A DNA stretch of 64,000 nucleotides from Allobosea sp. UNC402CLCol. GTDB lineage: Bacteria > Pseudomonadota > Alphaproteobacteria > Rhizobiales > Beijerinckiaceae. The DNA is taken from the NCBI RefSeq assembly GCF_000745475.1, contig NZ_JQJJ01000013.1, positions 310,001-374,000 on the forward strand, in the 5' to 3' direction. Position numbers and translations under genes: made by a program. The notes beneath the pieces were generated by a model. The model saw only the letters and a list, made by a program, of their open reading frames with translations, searched no databases and was not told where the DNA came from. Within the stretch, counting starts at the first letter, position 1; each line of letters starts with the position of its first letter. This document shows positions 55,225-63,487 of the stretch, piece after piece.

Positions 55225-57459
55225 TCAGCGACTCTGGCCCGTCAGCAGCGGCGTGATGCGCCTAAGCGTGACGCGCCGGTTCTCGCGCGAGGCAGCTTGC
55301 GTCTGCACCTTCAGATACTGCTCGCCATAGCCCTGGGTCGTCAGGTTCTCGGGCGGGATCTGGAAGTCGCGCGTCAGGATCTCGGCGACGGACTGGGCCC
55401 GGCGGTCGGAGAGCGAGAGGTTGTCGATGTCGGAACCCACGGCATCGGTATGGCCCTCGACGAGGAAGACCTCGTTCGGCGAGCCCTGCAGCACACGCCG
55501 CACCGAATCCGCGATCACCGCGAGGCGCTGCGCCTGGTCGGCCGTGACCTGCCAGGAGCCCGTCTCGAAGTTGATCGTGTCGATATCGACGCTGCGCATG
55601 CGGGCACGCAGGTCGGGCGAGTAGCGGACCTCGTCCAGCGTGTAGCGACGCGGGATCGCGGCGATCGGCGGGGCCATGATCGTCTCGTAGATCAGGCTCT
55701 CATCGGCCTGGTCCGCATTGACGATATAGCGCTCGCGCGGGATCGGCAGCGGCGGCGGGGGCAGCACCACGACATCGTCGGCAAAGCGCCCCGGACGGTC
55801 CCGCAGCGTGTTGTCGATGATGATCACCTCGCGATCGTCGCGGCCGATGCGGCTGCGGCGGATCAGCCGGCCCTCCTCGTCGGTGACGGTGACGATGCGC
55901 GTTCCGTCGGGCCGCTCGAAGACGGTGCGCGTCTCGCCGTCGCGGCGCTCGGCGCGGCCCTGCCAGCCGAGATCCCGGAAGCGCTGGTCCTCGTCGCGGC
56001 GGATGATGGCGCGGCCGTCATCGTCGCGGATGATCGTGCGGCCGGGTTCACGGATGATGGTGAGGTCACCTTCGCGCTGCTCCTGCCGTTCCCTGCGGAT
56101 GTCATCGAAGCGCTCGGCGCCCTGGGTCGCCATGATACCGCCGATGACGCCGGCCCCGAGGCCGATCGCCCCGGCGACGCCGGGCGAAATGCCGCCGCGA
56201 CGCCCCTCGCGCTGGGGCGGCTGACCGGGAAGTTGGCCGGGAAGACCTGCCGGCGGCTGCCCCTGCACGGCGCCAGGTGCAGGCGGGGCGACGCCGGGAC
56301 GGCCGGGCGCGGCGGCACCGGGCGCAGCTCCGGGCGGCACAGCCGGGTTCGGCTGGCCCTGAACCGGGGCCGCAGCAGGAGGAACCGCACCCGGTTGAGC
56401 CGGGGTCGAGGGCTGGCCGGGAACGGCGGGCGGAATCGGCGGCACGGGCCGCTGATCGGGGCGGATGCCGGGCTGGGTTGCGCCGGGCGTAGCGGCGTTC
56501 GGCTGTGTCGGCGCTCCCAGAGGCGGCAGGGGACGCTGCGTCGGCTGCGCGCCGGGTTGCGGCGCAGGCGCAATCGCGCCGGGGGCAGCCGGACGCTGAT
56601 CCGGCCTGAGGCCGGGCTGGGGCGCGCCCGGCGTCGCCGCGTTGGGCTGGGCCGGAGCCGTCGGCGCGGGCGGAGGCACGGGCCGCTGCACGGGCGCTCC
56701 CGGCGGCGGCAGGGGTCGCTGTGAGGGCTGCGCGCCGGATTGCGGGGTGGATGGGATCGCACCGGGCGCAGCCGGGCGCTGATCCGGCCTGAGGCCGGGC
56801 TGGGGCGCACCGGGCGAAGCCGCGTTGGGCTGAGCCGGAGCCGTCGGTGCCGCGGGAGGCACGGGTCGCTGGGTCGGCTGAGCGCCGGTCTGCGGCGCAG
56901 GCGGAACGGCCGGACGCTGCACCGGGGGCACGCCGGGCTGTGCTGCCGGCGGCGGCACGGGCGCAGGCCGCGACGGCGCAGGCGCGGCAGGCGGCGCGAG
57001 GCGTTCCTGAGGAGCCGGCGCAGCGCTCGGCGGCGCCGGGCGCTCGGGCCGGGGCTGCAGGGCCGGCGGCGCAGGCCGTGGCTGGCTCTGCGGCGGAGGC
57101 GGCGGGGCGGTCCGCTCGGCCGGTGCCGGCGCGGCAGGCATGGGCGGGCGGGGCGCTGCGGGGGCGCGCTCGCCGGGAGGTTGTCCCGGCTGTCCCGGGC
57201 GGCCGGGCTGGCCGGGTTGACCGCCCGCTCCGGCACGCCCCGGCTGGCCGCCGGCTCCTGGATGCCCCGGCTGACCGGGTTGGCCGGGCTGGCCTCCTCC
57301 GGGGCCGGGCTGGCGCTCACGCTGGCCGCGGCCACGATCGTCGTCGCCTCCCGGCGCCTGGGCGAGCTGGACGCCCAACGGCGCGAAGGCCTGCCCCGCC
57401 TGGGAGAGGATAAGGGCCGGCAGGACCGTTCCGACCAGCAGCAAGCGTTTCGTGCGCAT
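55225..57459 (-). CDS. OmpA family protein with a long Pro/Gln/Gly-rich repeat region
   Basis: A protein of about 744 residues. It has a signal peptide (MRTKRLLLVGTVLPALILSQAGQAFA), then about 350 residues of low-complexity sequence rich in Pro, Gln, Gly and Ala. A short hydrophobic stretch follows (GGISPGVAGAIGLGAGVIGGIMA), then a region with RTIIRDDDGRAIIRRDEDQRF, and a C-terminal OmpA peptidoglycan-binding domain (INFETGSW, LVEGHTDAVGSDIDNLSLSDRRAQSVAEIL). The domain anchors the outer membrane to peptidoglycan. I prefer ATG 57459; ATG 57474 is possible. The proline-rich part probably spans the periplasm or reaches the surface. Confidence 0.85.
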   Translation of the reverse strand: MRTKRLLLVGTVLPALILSQAGQAFAPLGVQLAQAPGGDDDRGRGQRERQPGPGGGQPGQPGQPGHPGAGGQPGRAGAGGQPGQPGRPGQPGQPPGERAPAAPRPPMPAAPAPAERTAPPPPPQSQPRPAPPALQPRPERPAPPSAAPAPQERLAPPAAPAPSRPAPVPPPAAQPGVPPVQRPAVPPAPQTGAQPTQRPVPPAAPTAPAQPNAASPGAPQPGLRPDQRPAAPGAIPSTPQSGAQPSQRPLPPPGAPVQRPVPPPAPTAPAQPNAATPGAPQPGLRPDQRPAAPGAIAPAPQPGAQPTQRPLPPLGAPTQPNAATPGATQPGIRPDQRPVPPIPPAVPGQPSTPAQPGAVPPAAAPVQGQPNPAVPPGAAPGAAAPGRPGVAPPAPGAVQGQPPAGLPGQLPGQPPQREGRRGGISPGVAGAIGLGAGVIGGIMATQGAERFDDIRRERQEQREGDLTIIREPGRTIIRDDDGRAIIRRDEDQRFRDLGWQGRAERRDGETRTVFERPDGTRIVTVTDEEGRLIRRSRIGRDDREVIIIDNTLRDRPGRFADDVVVLPPPPLPIPRERYIVNADQADESLIYETIMAPPIAAIPRRYTLDEVRYSPDLRARMRSVDIDTINFETGSWQVTADQAQRLAVIADSVRRVLQGSPNEVFLVEGHTDAVGSDIDNLSLSDRRAQSVAEILTRDFQIPPENLTTQGYGEQYLKVQTQAASRENRRVTLRRITPLLTGQSR
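56420..56890 (-). repeat. Tandem Pro-rich repeat inside the OmpA-family gene
   Basis: Units containing APTAPAQPNAA[ST]PGA, then QPGLRPDQRPAAPGAI and a GAQP[ST]QR segment recur at least twice nearly identically, with a third shorter version (GIRPDQRPVPP). The DNA is similarly repeated. Unit length is about 60 codons. Confidence 0.75.
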
Positions 57460-57570
57460 CGCGATTCCCGTCATTCGTTCAACCTGCGCGGTATCAGGGC
57501 CCTTGCGGCCTGAACCGGCGATGAAGCGAAAACGGCGGGAATCGGGCAGCGGTTCCACCGCCCGAGCGGG

Positions 57571-58476
57571 TCAGATGCCGGCCTCGTCCTTCACATAGGC
57601 CGCGATCTCGGCATGGGTCGCGAACCAGCAATCGCCCTTGGCCTTGGCGAGGCGAACCAGCTCCTCGAGGATCCAGAAGCGCGAGCGGTAGGTGATGACA
57701 TGCGGGTGCATGGTCAGCAGGAAGAGCCCGCCCTCGGCATAGGCGCCCTCGAATTCGCGGCGGAAGATGTCGAAGACCGCTTCCGGCGGCGTATAGGGTC
57801 GGAGCGCCTGGAAGCGGTTCATGCTGAGATAGGGCGCGTCGTCGCGGATCCACTCGACGGGCAGTTCGACGATGCCGGTCGGCTCGCCCTTCTCGACGAT
57901 CTCATAGGGGTCGTCATCGGCGAAGAGCGAGGAATCGTAGAGCAGGCCGAGCTCGCGCTCGATCGAGAGCGTCACGTCGGAAAAGTCCCAGGACGGCGTG
58001 CGCATGCCCACCGGGCGGACGCCGGTGACCTTCTCCAGCGTATCGGCCGAGCGCAGGTGCAGTTCGCGCTCGTGGGCGGGCGGAACCGCCGTATTGACCT
58101 CGTGAATCCAGCCGTGGAGGCCGATCTCATGGCCCTCGCCGATGATGCGGCGCTGCTCTTCCGGGTAGAGCAAGGCGGTGACGGCGGGCACGAAGAAGCT
58201 CGCCTTGATGTCCTGACGCTTCAGCAGATCGAGGATCTTCGGCACGCCGACACGGTTGCCGTACTGGCCCCAGGAAAGCCGCCCGACCGACTTGCCGCCG
58301 TCGCGCAGTTCGTTGGTCTCGTGGTCGACGTCGAAGGAGAGCGCGACCGCGCAGCGGGCGCCGTTCTTCCACTTCGCGGGCTTCAGATTCCGGCCGGCGC
58401 GAACCTGCTCGACCTTGCCGCGCCAGACCTCTTCCGGCCATTGCCAGGGCAGGAGTTCTTCGGACTGGCTCGTCAT
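57571..58476 (-). CDS. Polysaccharide deacetylase family protein, PuuE/allantoinase-like
   Basis: A 301-residue NodB-fold hydrolase. The motifs are ALSFDVDHETNELRDG (metal-binding Asp pair), the His-containing GLHGWIHEVN, and GMRTPSWDFSD. The sequence resembles the PuuE-type and cyclic imidase members more than chitooligosaccharide deacetylases, since there is no signal peptide. Those members open cyclic amide or imide rings. It is the last gene of a minus-strand operon, 11 bp after the ATPase gene, in which the first gene encodes a creatininase-family amidohydrolase. Confidence 0.85.
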   Translation of the reverse strand: MTSQSEELLPWQWPEEVWRGKVEQVRAGRNLKPAKWKNGARCAVALSFDVDHETNELRDGGKSVGRLSWGQYGNRVGVPKILDLLKRQDIKASFFVPAVTALLYPEEQRRIIGEGHEIGLHGWIHEVNTAVPPAHERELHLRSADTLEKVTGVRPVGMRTPSWDFSDVTLSIERELGLLYDSSLFADDDPYEIVEKGEPTGIVELPVEWIRDDAPYLSMNRFQALRPYTPPEAVFDIFRREFEGAYAEGGLFLLTMHPHVITYRSRFWILEELVRLAKAKGDCWFATHAEIAAYVKDEAGI

Positions 58477-58487
58477 GGTCGCTCTCC

Positions 58488-60200
58488 TCAGGTCGTCACG
58501 GCGCCCGGTAATACCGGCACGGCGGCGAGCAGGCGCTTGGTGTAGTCGTGCTGCGGATGGTCGTAGACCTCGCCCGCCGGGCCGCTCTCGACGATCTTGC
58601 CGCGATACATGATCGCGACGCGGTCGCAGAGATGGCGGACGACCGAGAGGTCATGCGAGATGAAGATCAGCGTGAGATCGAGCTCCTGCCGCAGGCGGAT
58701 CAGCAGGTTGATGATCTGCGCCTGAATGGAGACGTCGAGCGAGGCGACCGGCTCGTCGCAGACCACGACATCGGGCTGCATGGCGAGCGCGCGGGCAATG
58801 GCGACGCGCTGGCGCTGGCCGCCGGAGAACTGGTGCGGGTAGCGGTCCGCGAAATCGGGGTTGAGCCCGACCGCCGCCAGCCATTGCCGGACGTAAGTCT
58901 TCGCCTCGCCGCTTTTGATGAGGCCGTGCGCCAGCGGACCTTCCGCGATGCTGTCACCCACCCTCATGCGGGGGTTAAGCGAGGCGAAGGGGTCCTGGAA
59001 GATCGTCTGGACGCGCGTCGTGACCTTGTGCGGATGGTCGCCCGCGCTCATCACCGGCGCATCGTCGATGCGCACGAAACCACTGTCCGGCGCATAGATG
59101 CCGGCCGCGACGCGTCCGAGCGTCGATTTGCCCGAGCCGGATTCGCCGACGAGACCGAGCGCCTCGCCGCGCTTCAGCACCAGCGTGACGTCGTCGACGG
59201 CCTGCACAGCGGCCGGTGCCTTCGACAGGCCGGCCTTCTGCGCGAGCTTGCGGAACAGGCCGGGCGTCTGGGCAAAGCGCTTGGCGACATGCTCGATGCG
59301 GACGTAATGCACGGCGTCGCCGGTTTGCGGCGCGGTCTCCTTCGCGACACGTGGCGGCGGAGCAGCCTCCGCGCCGGCGCCGCCAGCCAGCAGCGTTCCG
59401 GGCTCGGAGCGGGAGGGCAGCGCATCGAGCAAGCCCCGCGTATAAGGATGCTGCGGATGGGTCAGGACATCGAGCGTCGGCCCGGCCTCGACGATCTTGC
59501 CGTAGCGCATGACGCAGACATGGTCGGCGAGCGAGGCGACGACGGCGAGGTCGTGGCTGATCCAGATCAGCGCCGTGCCGAGCTCGGCGACGAGCTCCTT
59601 CATCTCGACGAGAATCTCGGCCTGGACGGAGACATCGAGCGCGGTCGTCGGCTCGTCGCAGATGATCAGCTTCGGCCGATGCAACAGGGCAATCGCGATG
59701 GCAACGCGCTGGCGCATGCCGCCCGAGAACTGGTGCGGGTAGAAATCGACCTTGCTCTCGGGGTCGGGAATGCGGACCTGCGCCAAGGCTGCGACGGCGC
59801 GGCGGCGGGCCTCGGCGCCGGAGACCGTTTCATGCGCTTCCAGTGCGAGCCTGATCTGCGTGCCGATGGTCAGCATCGGGTTCAGCGTCATCATCGGGTC
59901 CTGGAAGACCATCGAGATCTGCTTGCCGCGGATTTTTCGCAGTTCCGCCGAAGGCAAGCCGACGAGTTCGCGCTCCTCCAGCTTCACCGACGAGCCGGTT
60001 TCAACGCGGCCAGGCGCGTCGATCAGCCCGATGATCGAGAAGCCGGTGATGCTCTTGCCCGAGCCGGACTCGCCGACGAGCCCCATCACCTCGCCGCGCT
60101 TCAGCGCAAAGGAGACGCCGTCGACGGCCTTCACCACGCCGTTGCGGGTGTGGAAATGGGTGGCGAGGTCGGTGACCTGAAGGAGAGGCGCGTCGCTCAT
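58488..60200 (-). CDS. Fused DppD-DppF type peptide ABC transporter ATPase
   Basis: A 570-residue protein with two complete ATPase domains. The first has Walker A GESGSGKSIT near residue 40 and signature FSGGMRQRVAIAIAL. The second has Walker [12 protein letters not shown] near residue 357 and signature [16 protein letters not shown] linker near residue 290 (AGAEAAPPPRVAKETAPQTG) joins them. Such fusions replace DppD and DppF in peptide, nickel or glutathione importers. It starts at ATG 60200 in an ATGA overlap with the upstream permease and precedes the deacetylase gene by 11 bp. Confidence 0.93.
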   Translation of the reverse strand: MSDAPLLQVTDLATHFHTRNGVVKAVDGVSFALKRGEVMGLVGESGSGKSITGFSIIGLIDAPGRVETGSSVKLEERELVGLPSAELRKIRGKQISMVFQDPMMTLNPMLTIGTQIRLALEAHETVSGAEARRRAVAALAQVRIPDPESKVDFYPHQFSGGMRQRVAIAIALLHRPKLIICDEPTTALDVSVQAEILVEMKELVAELGTALIWISHDLAVVASLADHVCVMRYGKIVEAGPTLDVLTHPQHPYTRGLLDALPSRSEPGTLLAGGAGAEAAPPPRVAKETAPQTGDAVHYVRIEHVAKRFAQTPGLFRKLAQKAGLSKAPAAVQAVDDVTLVLKRGEALGLVGESGSGKSTLGRVAAGIYAPDSGFVRIDDAPVMSAGDHPHKVTTRVQTIFQDPFASLNPRMRVGDSIAEGPLAHGLIKSGEAKTYVRQWLAAVGLNPDFADRYPHQFSGGQRQRVAIARALAMQPDVVVCDEPVASLDVSIQAQIINLLIRLRQELDLTLIFISHDLSVVRHLCDRVAIMYRGKIVESGPAGEVYDHPQHDYTKRLLAAVPVLPGAVTT

Positions 60201-61075
60201 CGCTTCAGCCTCGGATTGACCTGGTCGCGGATGCGGTCGCCGACGAGATTGATCGCAACGATCAGCACGATGAGCGCGATGCCGGGATAGATCGAGATCC
60301 AATAGCGGCCGGACAGCATGTACTGGAAGCCGTTCGAGATCAGCATGCCAAGCGAGGGCTCCGTCACCGGCAGGCCGACGCCGAGGAAGGAGAGCGTCGC
60401 CTCCAGCGCGATGGCATTGGCCACTTGCACGGTCGCGACGACGATCAAGGGCGGCAGGCAGTTCGGGAAGATATGGCGCAGCACCACGCGCCAGCCGGGC
60501 AGGGGCGTCGAGAGCACCGCCTCGACATAGTCCTTGCCGCGCTCGGCCGAGGCCGCGCCATGGGCGGTGCGGGCGAAATAGGCGTATTGCGCGCAGGCCA
60601 GCGCCGCGATGAGCTGGAGCTTGCCCTGGCCCAGCAGCGCCGAAAGCACGAGCGCCAGCAGGATCGCCGGGAAGGCGAGCTGCAGGTCGATGACGCGCAT
60701 GATGAAGGCTTCCCAGCGCCCGCCGATATAGGCCGCGCCGATGCCGAGCGCGACGCCGAGCGTGAAGGCGAGCGCGCCCGCCACCAGCCCCATCTCCAGC
60801 GAGATCCGCAGGCCGTAGAGGATGGCCGAGAGGAGATCGCGCCCCTGCGCATCCGTGCCGAGCCAATGGGTATAGCCGCCCTCGCCGACGAAACCCGGCG
60901 GACGGCGCGCATCGGAAAGCGAGAGATTGGCGAGGTCGTAAGGGTCCTGCGGCGCGACGAGCGGTGCCAGCAAGGCGATGCCGATCATCAGCACGACCAC
61001 GGCGAGCGCCACGACCGCGACCTTGCTCTCGCGGAACTCGGCCCAGAAGCGGGCTGCTGGAGAAGCATCGGTCAT
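60197..61075 (-). CDS. Peptide-type ABC transporter permease (DppC-like)
   Basis: A 292-residue permease with an N-terminal helix (VALAVVVLMIGIALLAPLVAPQDPYD), then the DppC signature THWLGTDAQGRDLLSAILYGLRISL and the coupling loop AERGKDYVEAVLSTPLPGWRVVLRHIFPN. About six membrane segments are predicted. It forms a heterodimer with the DppB-like partner. Both ends overlap neighbouring genes by four bases (ATGA). Confidence 0.93.
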   Translation of the reverse strand: MTDASPAARFWAEFRESKVAVVALAVVVLMIGIALLAPLVAPQDPYDLANLSLSDARRPPGFVGEGGYTHWLGTDAQGRDLLSAILYGLRISLEMGLVAGALAFTLGVALGIGAAYIGGRWEAFIMRVIDLQLAFPAILLALVLSALLGQGKLQLIAALACAQYAYFARTAHGAASAERGKDYVEAVLSTPLPGWRVVLRHIFPNCLPPLIVVATVQVANAIALEATLSFLGVGLPVTEPSLGMLISNGFQYMLSGRYWISIYPGIALIVLIVAINLVGDRIRDQVNPRLKR

Positions 61076-62046
61076 CGCGCGCCCCCCTTCCTGAGTCGCG
61101 GATCGAGCCCGACATAGGCGAGGTCGACGAGGAAGTTGATGGTGATGAAGACGAAGGCGACGAGCATGAGATAGGCGACCATCACCGGCCGGTCGAGCGA
61201 CTGGATCGAATCGATGATCAGCTTGCCGATGCCCGGCCAGGAGAAGATCGTCTCGGTGACAACGGCGAAAGCCAGAGTCGAGCCGAATTCGAGGCCGAAG
61301 ACGGTGACCAGCGGGATCGCGATCAGCCGCAGCACATGGCGGCGCAGCACGGTCCACTCGGACAAGCCGGCTGCTCGGGCGAATTTCACGGTGTCGGAGA
61401 GCATGGTCTCGCGCGTTCCGGCCCGGGCGAGGCGCGTCATCAGGGCGAGCTTGAAGAGGGCGAGGTTCAGCGCCGGCAGCAGGAGGTGGCTCAAGCCGTT
61501 CAAGGTGAGGAAGCTCCACTCGACGCCGAAGACGGAAACGGTATCGCCGCGCCCGCCGGCCGGCAGCCATTGCAGTTCGACGGCGAAGGCCATGATCAGC
61601 ACGAGGCCGATCCAGAAGGTCGGCACCGAGAAGCCGAGGATCGAGACCGTCATGATTAGCCGGGAGGCGAAGCTGTCTGGTCTGTAGCCCGCATAGATGC
61701 CGGCGGGGATGCCGATCAGCGCCGCGCCGCAGACCGCAGCCAGCGTCAGTTCCAGCGTCGCCGGCAGGCGCGACAGGATGAGATCCATCACCGGCATGCC
61801 GAAGACAAAGGAGCGGCCGAAATCGCCGTGCAGCACGCGGCCGAGGAAGGTGAGGTACTGCTCCCAAAGCGGCCGGTCGAGCCCGTAATGCGCGATGGTC
61901 TGGAGCCGGAGCTCCTGGCTGACATCGGGGCCGATCAGGACATCGATGGGATTGCCGATCGCGTAGACGCCGACGAAGACCAGCACCGACATGACGAGCA
62001 TGACGACGAGGGCCTGAGCCAGGCGGGAGGCGATGTGGCCTAGCAT
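61072..62046 (-). CDS. Peptide-type ABC transporter permease (DppB-like)
   Basis: A 324-residue permease. The N-terminal region (LGHIASRLAQALVVMLVMSVLVFVGVYAIGNPID) and the loop LLPALNLALFKLALMTRLARAGTRETML are those of DppB. FSWPGIGKLIIDSIQSLDRPVMVAYLMLVAFVFITINFLVDLAYVGLDPRLR closes it. I use ATG 62046 (MLGHIAS); the longer frame adds Arg-rich residues without homology. It follows the creatininase-family gene by 22 bp. Confidence 0.93.
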   Translation of the reverse strand: MLGHIASRLAQALVVMLVMSVLVFVGVYAIGNPIDVLIGPDVSQELRLQTIAHYGLDRPLWEQYLTFLGRVLHGDFGRSFVFGMPVMDLILSRLPATLELTLAAVCGAALIGIPAGIYAGYRPDSFASRLIMTVSILGFSVPTFWIGLVLIMAFAVELQWLPAGGRGDTVSVFGVEWSFLTLNGLSHLLLPALNLALFKLALMTRLARAGTRETMLSDTVKFARAAGLSEWTVLRRHVLRLIAIPLVTVFGLEFGSTLAFAVVTETIFSWPGIGKLIIDSIQSLDRPVMVAYLMLVAFVFITINFLVDLAYVGLDPRLRKGGAR

Positions 62047-62068
62047 CCGTGAAGCCTTCGGCGCGACG

Positions 62069-62770
62069 TCACGGCCAGTTCTCCACCATCGCTGCACGGG
62101 TCTCCTCGACGCCGACCTGCCAGAGCTCCAGCATTTCCTCGTCCGGCCGCTGGTAAAGGCCGTGGAAATTGCCGTCTCCGAGGATCTCGCGCCGCTTCGC
62201 CGGGCTGGCGGCCTGATATTCGGCGGCGTTGAAGGGCGGCTTCAGCGTATCGGGCATGGCCACGCCCGCAAGCCGCGTCCAGGGGAAGTTCTCCATCCAG
62301 GAGGCGTGCGAGGCGGCCGGGTCGACCGCCTTGACCGCCGCCTGGAATTGCGGCGCCGCCCACCAATTATGCAGGCGGATGCTCGCATCCGGGTGACGAT
62401 CGAGCCATTCGGTGGCGAAGTTCTGGGCCGGCGAATTGCCGCCATGGCCGTTGACCAGCACGATCCGGCGAAAGCCCGAGCGGTAGAAGCCGTCGAAGAT
62501 GTCGCCCAGCAGGACCGCATAAGTGCTCAGCTTCAGCGAGATGCTGCCGGGGAAATCCAAGAATCCCGGCGTCAGGCCATAGGCGAGCACGGGAAAGACG
62601 GGAATGCCGAGCGGCTCGGCCGCCTCCTGTGCCACGCGCTCGGACAGGATCACATCGGTCGCGAGGCTGAGATAGGCGTGCTGCTCGACGCTGCCGAGGG
62701 GCAGGACGCAGCGATCGTCGCGGCGCGCCTGCGCCTCGATCTGCATCCAGTTCATCTCGGCAACCAGCAC
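62069..62770 (-). CDS. Creatininase family amidohydrolase
   Basis: A 233-residue member of the creatininase family. The metal ligands are in LPLGSVEQHAYLSLATD (Glu, His, Asp), and the RIVLVNGHGGNSPAQN segment supplies the second His and the family hallmark. Members open cyclic amides such as creatinine or act on N-formyl compounds. GTG 62770 has AAGGA upstream with proper spacing and is chosen over ATG 62755. It is the first gene of the operon with a peptide-type importer and a PuuE-like deacetylase. The true substrate is probably a cyclic or N-substituted amide. Confidence 0.9.
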   Translation of the reverse strand: MLVAEMNWMQIEAQARRDDRCVLPLGSVEQHAYLSLATDVILSERVAQEAAEPLGIPVFPVLAYGLTPGFLDFPGSISLKLSTYAVLLGDIFDGFYRSGFRRIVLVNGHGGNSPAQNFATEWLDRHPDASIRLHNWWAAPQFQAAVKAVDPAASHASWMENFPWTRLAGVAMPDTLKPPFNAAEYQAASPAKRREILGDGNFHGLYQRPDEEMLELWQVGVEETRAAMVENWP

Positions 62771-62881
62771 GGTGCGTTCCTTGCTTGGGTCATTGGAGCG
62801 ACGGACAAACTACTAATGCGATAGACTAAATGGATTGCGATGGCGCGATCCCGGCACTACCCTTGACTCCGTCCCAAGATA

Positions 62882-62913
62882 CGGTCAAGTTCCATCTGGA
62901 ACTAATTTGACCG
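62882..62913. promoter_or_regulatory. Strong MarR-type operator before the marR gene
   Basis: An inner palindrome, GTTCCA (62889-62894) and TGGAAC (62897-62902), is flanked by CGGTCAA (62882-62888) and TTGACCG (62907-62913), so a 32-bp site with four matching arms lies 15 bp before the marR ATG. It would let MarR repress itself and the divergent operon. Confidence 0.7.
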
Positions 62914-62927
62914 AAGAGACAGCCGTC

Positions 62928-63458
62928 ATGAGCCGCTCTCCGAGCCCCCTTTCGCCTGTCGATCCCGCACGCGAAGCGGCGCTGGGCGCGCTCGATCCCT
63001 TGATCGTGACCAAGCTCTGGGAAAACCCCTGCTGGCTGTCCTTCCGGCTGAACTTCGTCGCCTTCCGCTTCAACGACCCGGTCTATCGCTGGATCGAGAC
63101 CCGCTACGGCCTGGTCCGGCCGGATTTCGTCGCGCTCTATGCGGTCGGCCTCAAGGAGGGCGTGGCGGCGAAGAACATCGTCGCCTCGGCCGGCCTGCCG
63201 AAGAACACGCTCTCGCGCGCGATCCAGAAGCTGCTGCAGCGGCGCCTCCTGAAGCGCGAGAGCGACCCGGCCGATCTGCGCAGCTACGTGCTGCATCTGA
63301 CGCCGGCCGGGCGCAAGATCTTCGACGAGACCATGCCGCTGATGGTGGAGCAGCAGCAGGCCATGCTCGCCTGCCTCAGCTCCGAAGAGCAGCGCCAGCT
63401 CCGCACGCTGATGGACAAGCTCGTCATCGCCTCGCCCGACTGGCCGCAAGAACTCTAG
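62928..63458 (+). CDS. MarR family regulator of the adjacent importer operon
   Basis: A 176-residue winged-helix regulator: LSFRLNFVAFRFNDPVYRWIETRYGLVRPDFVALYAVGLKEGVAAKNIVASAGLPKNTLSRAIQKLLQRRLLKRESDPADLRSYVLHLT, with the wing motif DPADLRS. I use ATG 62928 (MSRSPSPL), since a strong operator lies immediately upstream and the longer frame would read through it. Divergent from the creatininase-family operon and directly upstream of the binding protein gene, it is placed to sense the imported compound. Confidence 0.88.
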   Translation: MSRSPSPLSPVDPAREAALGALDPLIVTKLWENPCWLSFRLNFVAFRFNDPVYRWIETRYGLVRPDFVALYAVGLKEGVAAKNIVASAGLPKNTLSRAIQKLLQRRLLKRESDPADLRSYVLHLTPAGRKIFDETMPLMVEQQQAMLACLSSEEQRQLRTLMDKLVIASPDWPQEL

Positions 63459-63487
63459 ACGACATCAACGCCAACAACAGGGGATCC

